Made by a program: the position numbers and the translations under genes. Shown here piece after piece: positions 20,400 through 28,370 of a DNA stretch of 30,568 bases (positions are counted from its first letter, which is position 1; each line of letters starts with the position of its first letter). Under the pieces are notes generated by a model. That model saw nothing but the letters and a program-made list of their open reading frames with translations. It did no database searches and had not been told where the DNA came from. Source of the DNA: a virus; IMG/VR virus record IMGVR_UViG_3300020203_000066, positions 1 to 30,568 of that record. One strand, 5' to 3'.

Positions 20400-21848
20400 A
20401 TGTCAAAAAACCTACAAAATGTAAAAATACCTTATCCAACTGAAGGAGTTATTCGTTCTGCTCAACTTAATGATACTGTTACACCTGAAAACTCAGTTCA
20501 ACTTGCTATTAATATGAACTTTGACCGAGTTGGAGCGTGGCAAACACGACCAGGAGCACAGATTCTTTACACTGGTAGGAGTGGAAGTATTACCTCTTTT
20601 GGGACACTAAACATTCAAGGTGGAATAAAAAAACTATTTTCTCAAGTTGGTACTGATGTTTCAGTGTGGACTGGAAGTGCATGGTCATCAGTTCGAACCA
20701 CTTCAGTTTCGACAAAGGCTAGATTTAGTCAGTGGTTGAATTACCTATATATGGTAAATGGTACTGATGCTCTTCAAGTATCGAATGGAGGTGCTTTTGC
20801 GGCAACTGCCGGATTTATTCCAGCAACTACAATGCCAGTTGGACACTTTGTTCAAGTTGGATTTGATGGGCGTATCTGGGTTGGTAATAAAACCACTGAT
20901 GCCTTATATTTTTCTGACATTGTTCAATTCACACCTCCTTCAACTTATTCAATTACTTATACCGCAACTAACTTTATCTCAACCCTTTCCTCTCAAGATG
21001 GTGAATCAATGACTGGTCTTTTCCGAGTACCTCGAGCACTTTTAGTTTTTAAACAAAATCATATTTATCGAGTTTATAGTTCAACAAATGTCGACCCCTA
21101 CCCAGCATACAATGTTGGAACATATTCTCAGGAATCAATTGTTCAAGCAAAAAATGGGTTATATTTTCATCACTCTTCTGGTTTTTATCAGTTCAATTAT
21201 GACGGTCAACCAACTGAAATATCAAAGCGTGTGATTGATTTTGTTAAAGCTATTCCTCGTTCTGCATACGACAACATTGTAGGAATTTATGATGGATATG
21301 ATGCTGTAAAGTGGTCAGTTGGACCTGTAACAGTTGAGGGTGTGACATACACAAATTGTCAGATGCGTTATACCATTTCTACTCAAGTGTGGACTATTTA
21401 CGATTTCCCAAATAATACAATCACAGCTCTTACTCCATTCGATGACGGGACTACTCTTTATCAAGTTGTTGGAACATCAACTGGAAAGGTCGGTCAACTT
21501 GACTCAGGAAATGATGATTTTGGTGTAGCTATTTATTACGACTTTATTGATAGATGGCGTTCATTTTTAGAAATGTATTCTAAGTCAAAGAAAATTAGTG
21601 GAATGATGGTTTCTTCATACAACGGAGGCGGAGCACTTTTACAGTATCAAACACAGAAGGCAACAGTAAATGATTGGGAAGATATTGATACACTTGATGA
21701 AGAATATGACTCTCTGTTTCCAAATGCTAATACCAATGATTTCAGTATTATCCGTTTTAGACTTAGAGGAAGCACTAATGGAACAGCAATAGTTTTTTGT
21801 GGCATTGAGATACTTAGTCTACAAGATGAAGGTTTTAATAAAAATTAA
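20400..21848 (+). CDS. Tail hub/nozzle-like beta-propeller protein, 482 aa
   Basis: It starts MSKNLQNVKIPYPTEGVIRS. Propeller-like blades repeat through the middle: TSFGTLNIQGGIKKLFSQVG, FDGRIWVGNKTTDALYFSDI, MTGLFRVPRALLVFKQNHIY, GLYFHHSSGFYQFNYDGQPT. The beta-propeller layout and the position next to the adaptor-like gene fit the P22 gp10 / T7 gp12-type nozzle that forms the short tail tube. The start lies behind an A-rich leader with a hairpin. Strength comes from the fold-like pattern, not an enzyme motif. Confidence 0.68.
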   Translation: MSKNLQNVKIPYPTEGVIRSAQLNDTVTPENSVQLAINMNFDRVGAWQTRPGAQILYTGRSGSITSFGTLNIQGGIKKLFSQVGTDVSVWTGSAWSSVRTTSVSTKARFSQWLNYLYMVNGTDALQVSNGGAFAATAGFIPATTMPVGHFVQVGFDGRIWVGNKTTDALYFSDIVQFTPPSTYSITYTATNFISTLSSQDGESMTGLFRVPRALLVFKQNHIYRVYSSTNVDPYPAYNVGTYSQESIVQAKNGLYFHHSSGFYQFNYDGQPTEISKRVIDFVKAIPRSAYDNIVGIYDGYDAVKWSVGPVTVEGVTYTNCQMRYTISTQVWTIYDFPNNTITALTPFDDGTTLYQVVGTSTGKVGQLDSGNDDFGVAIYYDFIDRWRSFLEMYSKSKKISGMMVSSYNGGGALLQYQTQKATVNDWEDIDTLDEEYDSLFPNANTNDFSIIRFRLRGSTNGTAIVFCGIEILSLQDEGFNKN

Positions 21849-21850
21849 AT

Positions 21851-23188
21851 ATGAACCTCACAGAATTACAGTTGAATAGGAATCTTTATAAGACCGAACC
21901 TCAGACATCTGAGACACTTGGAGCTGGTGATGTTGCTTCAAATCTTTCTCCTACACCAAGTTCGGCCATAGCTTCTGGTAACTCAGTTACTGACATAAAC
22001 ACAAATGCAGAACAATTAAATGGAGAGGTTATCGCTCCTGGGTCAATTCCTGTTACGACATTCGATATTGCTGATTTAGGGTGGATACAAACCTGTGTGT
22101 TTTCAGTAACAGATGCTGATACTGTAGCGTGGACAAGTGGTGTGTTCACATCTGCTAAGGGAGTCTCTTACTCTATTTCTGCTGGTAATACAGGAAATAT
22201 GACTGCTCAAAATTATATTTATTTAAATATAAACGCTTCCTTAACCGCTTATCAAGTTACCACTACTCAATCTAATATTATTGGTCCCGGAAAGGTTTTA
22301 ATTGCTGTTGCTCAAAATGGAAGCGTAACCGCATCTTATGCTCTTACTCAAACTATTCAAGTAGTGGCAAATAATATTGTAGCGAATACACTTTCCGCTA
22401 TTTCAGCCAATATGGGATTACTTACAGCTGGGCAGATTATTGTAGTGAGTGGAGGAAATACTGTAGCACTAGACCCATCAGGAACAAATGTTATCTATTC
22501 TGGTCCAACAGGTACTCCTAATTTTTATGTTAGTCCTACTGGATATGCAAGTGCAATCGGCTTTAGTTCTCTAAACATGAAAACTTATACTTGTTTTGAA
22601 ACACCTACACGGTTTACTCCAACTCTTGCAGGAAATGGAGTGAATATTTATAGCGCATCAGGATTAACTCAAGAGACAAGTGCGACAGTTACAAGTTGTG
22701 CAGTGATTACTTGGAGAGTTTCTCAAGAAGTTTTTGGAGGTAGTCCAACATTTTCAGTTGCATTATATATGGCAAATTTAAATTCAGGGAGTGGTGGAGG
22801 TGGAGGATTTTATGGTCTTGGTAATCCTACTATAACTGGTGCCGGAATAACATTTACAAGTTTATCATTCTGTGGATTTTATTTTCAAAAGTCTGGCTCG
22901 ACTATCACTGTGTATGCTGTTCAAAATAGTGGTACTTTAGGTTACTCTTCAACAACACTAACGACAGTAGTTACTGGTGATTCTTTTGATGGAATCATAA
23001 AAATGAATGGTTCAACAAGTGTTGATTATTATTACAGAAAGAATGGTGGAGCAGTATCAACCAAAACAACTATTTCAACTCTTGTTCCAACATCACTCGC
23101 CACAGGAGTAACAACTTTTGGAGTGACGAATGTTGGTTCTGCTGTTGACTTTCAAATATCAGTTTTATCATCATCATACGAAAGATAA
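21851..23188 (+). CDS. Tail fibre/tail tip-like protein, 445 aa
   Basis: It starts MNLTELQLNRNLYKTEPQTS, 2 nt after the nozzle-like gene. The N-terminal 160 residues are beta-rich, and about residue 175 a helical stretch NNIVANTLSAISANMGLLTA resembles the VANTL-x-A-I-x-AN-G-LTAG linker found in many phage tail spike and baseplate proteins. The C-terminus is a Gly/Ser/Thr-rich beta domain with a GGGGG loop (SGSGGGGGFYG). Probably part of the short tail or receptor-binding complex. No depolymerase motif is visible. Confidence 0.7.
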   Translation: MNLTELQLNRNLYKTEPQTSETLGAGDVASNLSPTPSSAIASGNSVTDINTNAEQLNGEVIAPGSIPVTTFDIADLGWIQTCVFSVTDADTVAWTSGVFTSAKGVSYSISAGNTGNMTAQNYIYLNINASLTAYQVTTTQSNIIGPGKVLIAVAQNGSVTASYALTQTIQVVANNIVANTLSAISANMGLLTAGQIIVVSGGNTVALDPSGTNVIYSGPTGTPNFYVSPTGYASAIGFSSLNMKTYTCFETPTRFTPTLAGNGVNIYSASGLTQETSATVTSCAVITWRVSQEVFGGSPTFSVALYMANLNSGSGGGGGFYGLGNPTITGAGITFTSLSFCGFYFQKSGSTITVYAVQNSGTLGYSSTTLTTVVTGDSFDGIIKMNGSTSVDYYYRKNGGAVSTKTTISTLVPTSLATGVTTFGVTNVGSAVDFQISVLSSSYER

Positions 23189-23219
23189 TTATTAGAAAAT
23201 ATTATATAATAACAATAAC

Positions 23220-24224
23220 ATGTTTCCACAAGTAAACTTACAACCAGGTTCCAATAACACACAAGCAGTTAAACAGCTTCAAGATTACCTTGTGGCTAAT
23301 GGATATATGACTCAGGCTCAAGTCAATACTGGCTATGGGACGTATGGACCACAAACTACTAAAGCGGTTGCGGCTCTACAACAGAGAACAGGAGTCAATA
23401 ACTCAACTGGTGTAGGGTATTTTGGACCACGAACTATTGCAGCGATTTCAGGTCAACAGACTCAACCAAGTAATCCAGCTCCTATAGCTCCTCAAACTCA
23501 ACCTCAAACCCAATCTCAACTTGATACTGAGTATTCATCCGCAGCGGCTGCACACCCAGCTCTTGTGGGAAACAGTCCAGAATCAATTACTTACGCAACA
23601 ACTACAGGAGACTATAGTGCTCTAGTGAACAGTGCAGGTAAACCATTTAGCGATGCTGACCAAGCTAGTGCTTTAGCTCAAGGAACAGCAGCCGTTTCCC
23701 CTTTTTACCAAGCTGAACAAAAAAAAGAAACTGAAGATGCTCATGTTAAATTAGCTGGACAACAAGCTGAATATCAAAAGTACCTAGATGACCAAGCCAC
23801 AAAATTTCAAACAGAAAAAACAAATCAAGACCAAACTGCCGCAAATCAAGGGGTTCTTTTCTCGGGTGGGCGTGCTCAAAAACTTCAACAATTAGGGGAT
23901 ACTTATACCAAAAATGATGCTTATGCTAGAACTAAGCAAGGAAATGAGATTGGAAACACTGCCCGAGATTTTGGTTATAAATTTGGAGATTCGGCTGCCA
24001 ATGGTTTATCTCAATACTACAGTCTAGGAACTCAGAATTATAATCCTAATGTAACATCAGGAGGGGTAACTCCTGGAGGGCTTTCAAGTGTTTACAGTGC
24101 CAATCAAGGATTCCAAGGAACCCAAATCAATACAGCGAAAGCAGCAGGACAAAAGAGAGCGGCAGGATTATTAGCTAATAAGGGTAACAAATTAGTAGGT
24201 TCAGGTTACACTAATCAATTTTAA
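23220..24224 (+). CDS. Virion protein with N-terminal peptidoglycan-binding domain, 334 aa
   Basis: Residues about 8-75 are a PG_binding_1-type domain: NTQAVKQLQDYLVANGYMTQ, then GTYGPQTTKAVAALQQRTGV and a closing GVGYFGPRTIAAIS. The rest has no catalytic motif. It has a Pro/Gln-rich linker (residues about 80-100), a helical middle (KKETEDAHVKLAGQQAEYQK, NQGVLFSGGRAQKLQQLG) and a Gly-rich end. I infer an ejection or tail protein that touches the cell wall as DNA enters, with the domain acting as an anchor. The GYFGPRT pattern resembles Patescibacteria (CPR) wall proteins from memory. Confidence 0.72.
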   Translation: MFPQVNLQPGSNNTQAVKQLQDYLVANGYMTQAQVNTGYGTYGPQTTKAVAALQQRTGVNNSTGVGYFGPRTIAAISGQQTQPSNPAPIAPQTQPQTQSQLDTEYSSAAAAHPALVGNSPESITYATTTGDYSALVNSAGKPFSDADQASALAQGTAAVSPFYQAEQKKETEDAHVKLAGQQAEYQKYLDDQATKFQTEKTNQDQTAANQGVLFSGGRAQKLQQLGDTYTKNDAYARTKQGNEIGNTARDFGYKFGDSAANGLSQYYSLGTQNYNPNVTSGGVTPGGLSSVYSANQGFQGTQINTAKAAGQKRAAGLLANKGNKLVGSGYTNQF

Positions 24225-24228
24225 TAAC

Positions 24229-25584
24229 ATGGCACCATTTAATTACAATTTCACACCAAACCCAAGAATATCAGACATCTTCAATTCTATGCGACCGAAG
24301 GCAACTACTCCAATGACCCTTTCTCCGGGTGGAAGTCCATTTTCTCCTGTGACAAGAACTTTACCAAATGGTGCTGGAACATATCAAAGTCCAGTTACTT
24401 CGCAACCTCAAGCTCCAGTAGTTCAGACTCCTCAAGCTCCTCAGGCTCCAGTTACCCCTACTCCTCAAGCTCCTCAGGCTCCAGTTACCCCTACTCCTCA
24501 AGGTCTTGATTACAGTAAATATACTGACCCAATGACTGGAAAAGTTATGTCTCCTCAAGAATATGCAAATCATTTAGCACAAAAAGTCACAGGTGGAAGT
24601 GTGCCCGGATATGCAGGAGATGCTCTCACTCAAGGTCCACAAACAACCCAACAACTTACTTCAACCGCAACTGACTTAAACAATCAGAGAAATGATATAG
24701 CTACAGGAGAAAGTGACCCTTACAATGCAGGTTCTAAGTCAGGAATTGCGTATAGTCCAACTGATTTGGCTGCTATTGAAAAGGCTTATGCTGGAATCTA
24801 TGACCCAGCTTTAAAAGATGTGTTTGCTAAACTTGATTTGAAACAAAAAGAAGATGCTTCTGCTTTAACATCAAAAAATAAACTTGCTGAAATGGCCCAA
24901 CAGCATAAGTATGACGTTGCTTTAAAAGGAACTCCGACAGCGGCAGAAGCCTCAGCAGGTTTAAATGGTGGGACATATGTACTTGGTGCTAACCCTACTG
25001 CTGATGCTTTTATTTCTGGAATACAGAATGGAACATACAAGACATCGGATGTTCCAAAAGAATATAAAGGACTTGTGGCACAAGGAATGGCTTCACAAGG
25101 AAATCAATCGAGTGGAAAACCAACAACCACTGAAATTGGACTACAAACTCTTGATGCGGCAAGACGATTAAAAATAATGTTTGATGCTGGAGAAGGAACA
25201 TCTGTTGTTGGTAAAAGTAGACTTTTTTTCTATGGTTTTCCTACTCCAGGTAGTGATTCAGCGAACTTTAAAAATCTATTTGAAACCCTTATTGCCAATA
25301 GATCTCTTGAGGGTATTAAATTCTTGAAAGGCCAAGGTTCAGTTTCTGATGCTGAAAGACTAACATTAAAAGCAGCAATGGCTGAACTTAATCTTAGTCA
25401 AAGTGAAGGAGAGTTCTCTAAGAGTCTACAAAGGATTATTGACAAATTAGAAGGAAATGTGGCTAGTAGTGATTCATCTAGTAATGTTCTTAGGGACCCT
25501 ACTGGAACTCAAGAGGTTAATATTTCTGACCTAACACCTGAAGAACGTAAAGAAGCACAAGATGCAGGTTGGGTTATGATATAA
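24229..25584 (+). CDS. Internal virion/ejection-like protein, 451 aa
   Basis: It starts MAPFNYNFTPNPRISDIFNS. Residues about 40-100 are Pro/Gln/Ala-rich and low-complexity (APQAPVTPTPQ repeated), encoded by a 33-bp tandem duplication. The middle is helical, and the C-terminal part (DAARRLKIMFDAGEGTSVVG, FLKGQGSVSDAERLTLKAAM) resembles helical regions of phage structural proteins of unknown function seen at the end of podovirus late operons. No enzyme motif. It starts 4 nt after the previous gene. I cannot assign a precise function. Confidence 0.6.
   Translation: MAPFNYNFTPNPRISDIFNSMRPKATTPMTLSPGGSPFSPVTRTLPNGAGTYQSPVTSQPQAPVVQTPQAPQAPVTPTPQAPQAPVTPTPQGLDYSKYTDPMTGKVMSPQEYANHLAQKVTGGSVPGYAGDALTQGPQTTQQLTSTATDLNNQRNDIATGESDPYNAGSKSGIAYSPTDLAAIEKAYAGIYDPALKDVFAKLDLKQKEDASALTSKNKLAEMAQQHKYDVALKGTPTAAEASAGLNGGTYVLGANPTADAFISGIQNGTYKTSDVPKEYKGLVAQGMASQGNQSSGKPTTTEIGLQTLDAARRLKIMFDAGEGTSVVGKSRLFFYGFPTPGSDSANFKNLFETLIANRSLEGIKFLKGQGSVSDAERLTLKAAMAELNLSQSEGEFSKSLQRIIDKLEGNVASSDSSSNVLRDPTGTQEVNISDLTPEERKEAQDAGWVMI
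24427..24492 (+). repeat. 33-bp tandem repeat, two exact copies
   Basis: ACTCCTCAAGCTCCTCAGGC begins each unit, at 24427 and at 24460, with both 33-bp units identical. A third partial copy (ACTCCTCAAGG) follows at 24493. It encodes the QAPQAPVTPTP units of the linker and can slip during replication. Confidence 0.9.
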
Positions 25585-25585
25585 A

Positions 25586-25599
25586 CAGTTATGCAACTG
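25586..25599 (+). other. Small intercistronic hairpin
   Basis: CAGTT (25586-25590) pairs with AACTG (25595-25599) around ATGC, directly after the stop of the 451-aa gene. Short, with a weak T-run, so only a possible structural element. The remaining bases up to ATG 25655 are A/C-rich with no ORF. Confidence 0.3.
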
Positions 25600-25654
25600 A
25601 CCCAACACACGAAAACAAAATCACGAAATTTATCCAAACGTAAAACAACATAAT

Positions 25655-27799
25655 ATGGCACTATCATTTCAAAATAAAGTTAGACCAGTTCAAGGAGCGG
25701 CAACATCTACCCCACCAGTTCCAGGAGCATCTACAACTCCCACTGTTTCTTTTTCATCTAAAGTCCGGCCAATATCAACTCCTGTTGCTTCACAACCAAT
25801 AAGTACTCCACAAGAGGATACTGGTGGTGGTGTAGGTGGTTTTCTTAAAGGACTTGTATCAGCTCCAGCTACTATGATTGCTAGACCGTTTCAAGCGGCC
25901 GCAAATCTAGGTGATTATTTAGGTACACAGATGGCGATAAAAGATAATCCAGAAAGTGCCGATGCTATTCGTAATGCAGATAATGAACGAACTCTCAATA
26001 CAAAAGCAACTGGTCCAGCTGGTATTATCGCCCCTACTCCACAAAACACCTCTGATGTAATAAAAGATGTTGGTCGTGGTATTGAAACTGTAGCCTTAGG
26101 ATTTGGTGGACCAAAAACAGCAATGGCTGCTGGAGGTGCATTAGGATTTGGTGGCTCATTAGAGCAACAAGGTTCACAAATATTCACTCCAAAAGGGGTA
26201 TTAGATGCAGGTATTTCTACAGGGGTAGGGGTGTTAGGTGGAAAGGCACTAAATATTGCTGCCCCTTATATAAATACAGCATTAACTAAACTAGCACCTA
26301 TTATCCCAACTGGTGTTAGAGGAGCTATCAGTAATACAACAAATAAGGTAGTTAAGAGTGTTCAGGATTATGCCGAGAGGACTCCACTCTTCGGTAATGT
26401 TGCTAAACCACTATCAGAAGCGATTACTACAGGTGCACAAAAATTTGATTCTGGTATAAATAATTATGCTTCAAAAGCAGGTAATAAAGCCAGTGACATG
26501 TTTATTAAACAATACCCTGGATTATCAAAATCTGAATTAGGTGCCCATTTTAAAAATAGAGAGACAAGTAAGTTTATGATAGCTGGTAAATCAAACGACA
26601 ATTCGACAAAGATTTTAAGAGAGGCAGAAGAACAAGGTATTACCGCAGAGGATATTCAAAATACACTGAAGAATGAAAATATTTATACTATGAATAATTC
26701 TGAAGGTAGAAAATTTAAATTAGAAGGTACAGCAGATAGTTTACATAAAAGGGCTATTGAGGAAGGTAAGACTATGAGAGAATTTTTGGCAAGTAGAGAA
26801 GGCAGTGTCCCACTGGTAACACAACAAGAAAAGATTACAGCAATAAATAAGGCTATTGATGCTACACCAGAAACTAAGTTGCTTCCTGAACAGAAAGCTA
26901 GAATGAAAGAAAAAGTTAATTTTGACGAAACAAATAAACTTAGACCTAATGGAGATAGCCAAACAGATTTATACAATCACAAAATAAACTCACAAAATGA
27001 TATTTATAATCAAGGAAAGATAACAGGTAAGGCGACTTCGATTTCTGATAAAGAAACTATTCTTCAAAAAAGTATAGAAGGGAAAGTTATGAAAGAATTG
27101 ATGTTAAAAAATGCTTCGGCCGCAGATAGAAAAGTCTTGGAAGAGTACTTTAAACAACAACAAATTAAATTCATTACAGCAAACTACTTACAATCTCTAA
27201 ATAATAAAACAATAGATAGGACATTGTTCCAGAAAGGATTTAGAACAGCAACAAGAATAGGAAGTGCTATAGCAGGATACTCTACCGGTGGACCATTCGC
27301 TGGTATATTTGGATACCAAGCTGGTGGAGTAATTGATGATATGATTATGTCAGCAAATAACCCTTTGAAAATTAAAATTCTACAAGGTATAGGAAAAACT
27401 GAACCAGAGATATATCAGATAATGAAAGGTCTTGTTGATGCAAAAAATCCTATTAGTAGAGCAGAAATTTCAAGGATTTTACAGGAGACACCCAGACTTC
27501 CTGCTGGAGATGCAAGTAAACTAAAACTAAATATGGACATTCAAAGTAAAACTAACGCAAAAGGTGCGATTGAAATGGGTTATCCACAAAGACCAACAAC
27601 TCCTGGTGAGAGATTCAATAACAATAATAAACAAAATCTAAATCGACTATTCAACACAAAGACACTTCTTGCTCCAGAACCTAGAATAATCACTCCAAAT
27701 ACCCAAGGGACTCCAAACAGGATGAGTAAGTTATACAATTCAGGTGGAGATAAGGGTGAGGTGGGGGGAATGAGACAGAGAATTAAACCAAAAATATAG
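25655..27799 (+). CDS. Large ejection/internal virion-like protein, 714 aa
   Basis: It starts MALSFQNKVRPVQGAATSTP with a Pro/Thr-rich linker (residues about 10-50). Residues about 60-75 are hydrophobic, then Gly-rich (GGALGFGGS about 155-165), suggesting possible membrane insertion. The middle is long helical and charged (for example HFKNRETSKFMIAGKSNDNS), and near residues 535-560 there is another Gly-rich hydrophobic segment (IAGYSTGGPFAGIFGYQAGG). A large protein with membrane-active stretches at the end of the late operon is typical of podovirus ejection proteins (T7 gp16 / P22 gp16 role). No transglycosylase motif is visible, and the exact family is unknown. Confidence 0.65.
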   Translation: MALSFQNKVRPVQGAATSTPPVPGASTTPTVSFSSKVRPISTPVASQPISTPQEDTGGGVGGFLKGLVSAPATMIARPFQAAANLGDYLGTQMAIKDNPESADAIRNADNERTLNTKATGPAGIIAPTPQNTSDVIKDVGRGIETVALGFGGPKTAMAAGGALGFGGSLEQQGSQIFTPKGVLDAGISTGVGVLGGKALNIAAPYINTALTKLAPIIPTGVRGAISNTTNKVVKSVQDYAERTPLFGNVAKPLSEAITTGAQKFDSGINNYASKAGNKASDMFIKQYPGLSKSELGAHFKNRETSKFMIAGKSNDNSTKILREAEEQGITAEDIQNTLKNENIYTMNNSEGRKFKLEGTADSLHKRAIEEGKTMREFLASREGSVPLVTQQEKITAINKAIDATPETKLLPEQKARMKEKVNFDETNKLRPNGDSQTDLYNHKINSQNDIYNQGKITGKATSISDKETILQKSIEGKVMKELMLKNASAADRKVLEEYFKQQQIKFITANYLQSLNNKTIDRTLFQKGFRTATRIGSAIAGYSTGGPFAGIFGYQAGGVIDDMIMSANNPLKIKILQGIGKTEPEIYQIMKGLVDAKNPISRAEISRILQETPRLPAGDASKLKLNMDIQSKTNAKGAIEMGYPQRPTTPGERFNNNNKQNLNRLFNTKTLLAPEPRIITPNTQGTPNRMSKLYNSGGDKGEVGGMRQRIKPKI

Positions 27800-27804
27800 A
27801 TATC

Positions 27805-27858
27805 AAAAAACTCAGCTCGTTATCTTCCAAAAAGGTATAGATATGGCTGAGTTTTTTT
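27805..27858. terminator. Bidirectional rho-independent terminator
   Basis: ACTCAGC (27810-27816) pairs with GCTGAGT (27846-27852), flanked by an A-run on the left (27805-27810) and seven T on the right (27852-27858). An inner TATCT/AGATA pair strengthens the stem. The A-run serves as the T-run for minus-strand transcripts. It separates the converging late plus-strand and minus-strand operons. Confidence 0.8.
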
Positions 27859-27900
27859 AGTACCGAATGAATACAAGAGAGTCGTATGTGTGTATGCCAC

Positions 27901-27925
27901 ACTGTTGGAAGTTTACTTCCTTCAG
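27901..27925. other. Interrupted inverted repeat after the terminator
   Basis: ACTG-TT-GGAAGT-TT-ACTTCC-TT-CAGT: a 6-bp inner stem and a 4-bp outer stem separated by symmetric TT bulges. It lies 34 nt before the stop end of the minus-strand gene at 27959. It has no T-run and its role is unknown. The rest of 27859-27958 shows no ORF. Confidence 0.4.
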
Positions 27926-27958
27926 TAACAACACCAAGTCGATATCTCCAGTACTCAT

Positions 27959-28351
27959 TTAAATGATATCCTTTGGTTCTAAAACTGCAAGTGCTAATGA
28001 GTTCATTTTACAAGCAAACGATTGAGCTGTTTCATTCCTCATTTCATTAACCAGAACTTCTTCGCCTTTCATAACAATTTCTCTTGTCATTTCAATATTT
28101 AATTGTTTTGCTACTTCAGATAGAATGACAGCGAACTCAAAAGCAAGTATAGCCTTCTGTTCATTGTATCTTACCCAGTAAAAATCGTTCTTTAGTTTAT
28201 TAAATAACTGTCTCCATGTGATTTTTCGTAATTGTTTCATAGTTATTTCTTGTCTATTCCTAGTAAGCACCGCATAATCTCTCTTACCGTTATTCGCCCA
28301 CCAAAACCCCCATAAGTAACCGATAAGACCGTAAATTATAATGTATTTCAT
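27959..28351 (-). CDS. Small hypothetical ORF, 130 aa, possibly two fused genes
   Basis: The ORF opens at 28351 with a hydrophobic start (MKYIIIYGLIGYLWGFWWAN, likely one membrane helix). At 28240 there is a second in-frame ATG (MKQLRKITWRQLFNKLKNDF) preceded by the same 19-nt leader as the first, ACAAGAAATAACTATGAAA. I suspect the original gene is the 93-aa one starting at 28240, and that the 37-aa membrane peptide upstream was a separate gene that lost its stop. Two TAG codons occur just before the second ATG in another frame. Its C-terminus (VILSEVAKQLNIEMTREIVM) is helical. No known family. It follows the methyltransferase by about 20 nt. Confidence 0.55.
   Translation of the reverse strand: MKYIIIYGLIGYLWGFWWANNGKRDYAVLTRNRQEITMKQLRKITWRQLFNKLKNDFYWVRYNEQKAILAFEFAVILSEVAKQLNIEMTREIVMKGEEVLVNEMRNETAQSFACKMNSLALAVLEPKDII
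28235..28253 (-). repeat. Duplicated 19-nt translation leader (copy 2)
   Basis: On the minus strand ACAAGAAATAACTATGAAA occurs at 28346-28364 (first ATG of the ORF) and again at 28235-28253 (internal ATG). Weaker similarity continues upstream (CTAG in both). It suggests duplication of a gene start and marks 28240 as a real start. Confidence 0.75.
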
Positions 28352-28370
28352 AGTTATTTCTTGTTAGTGT

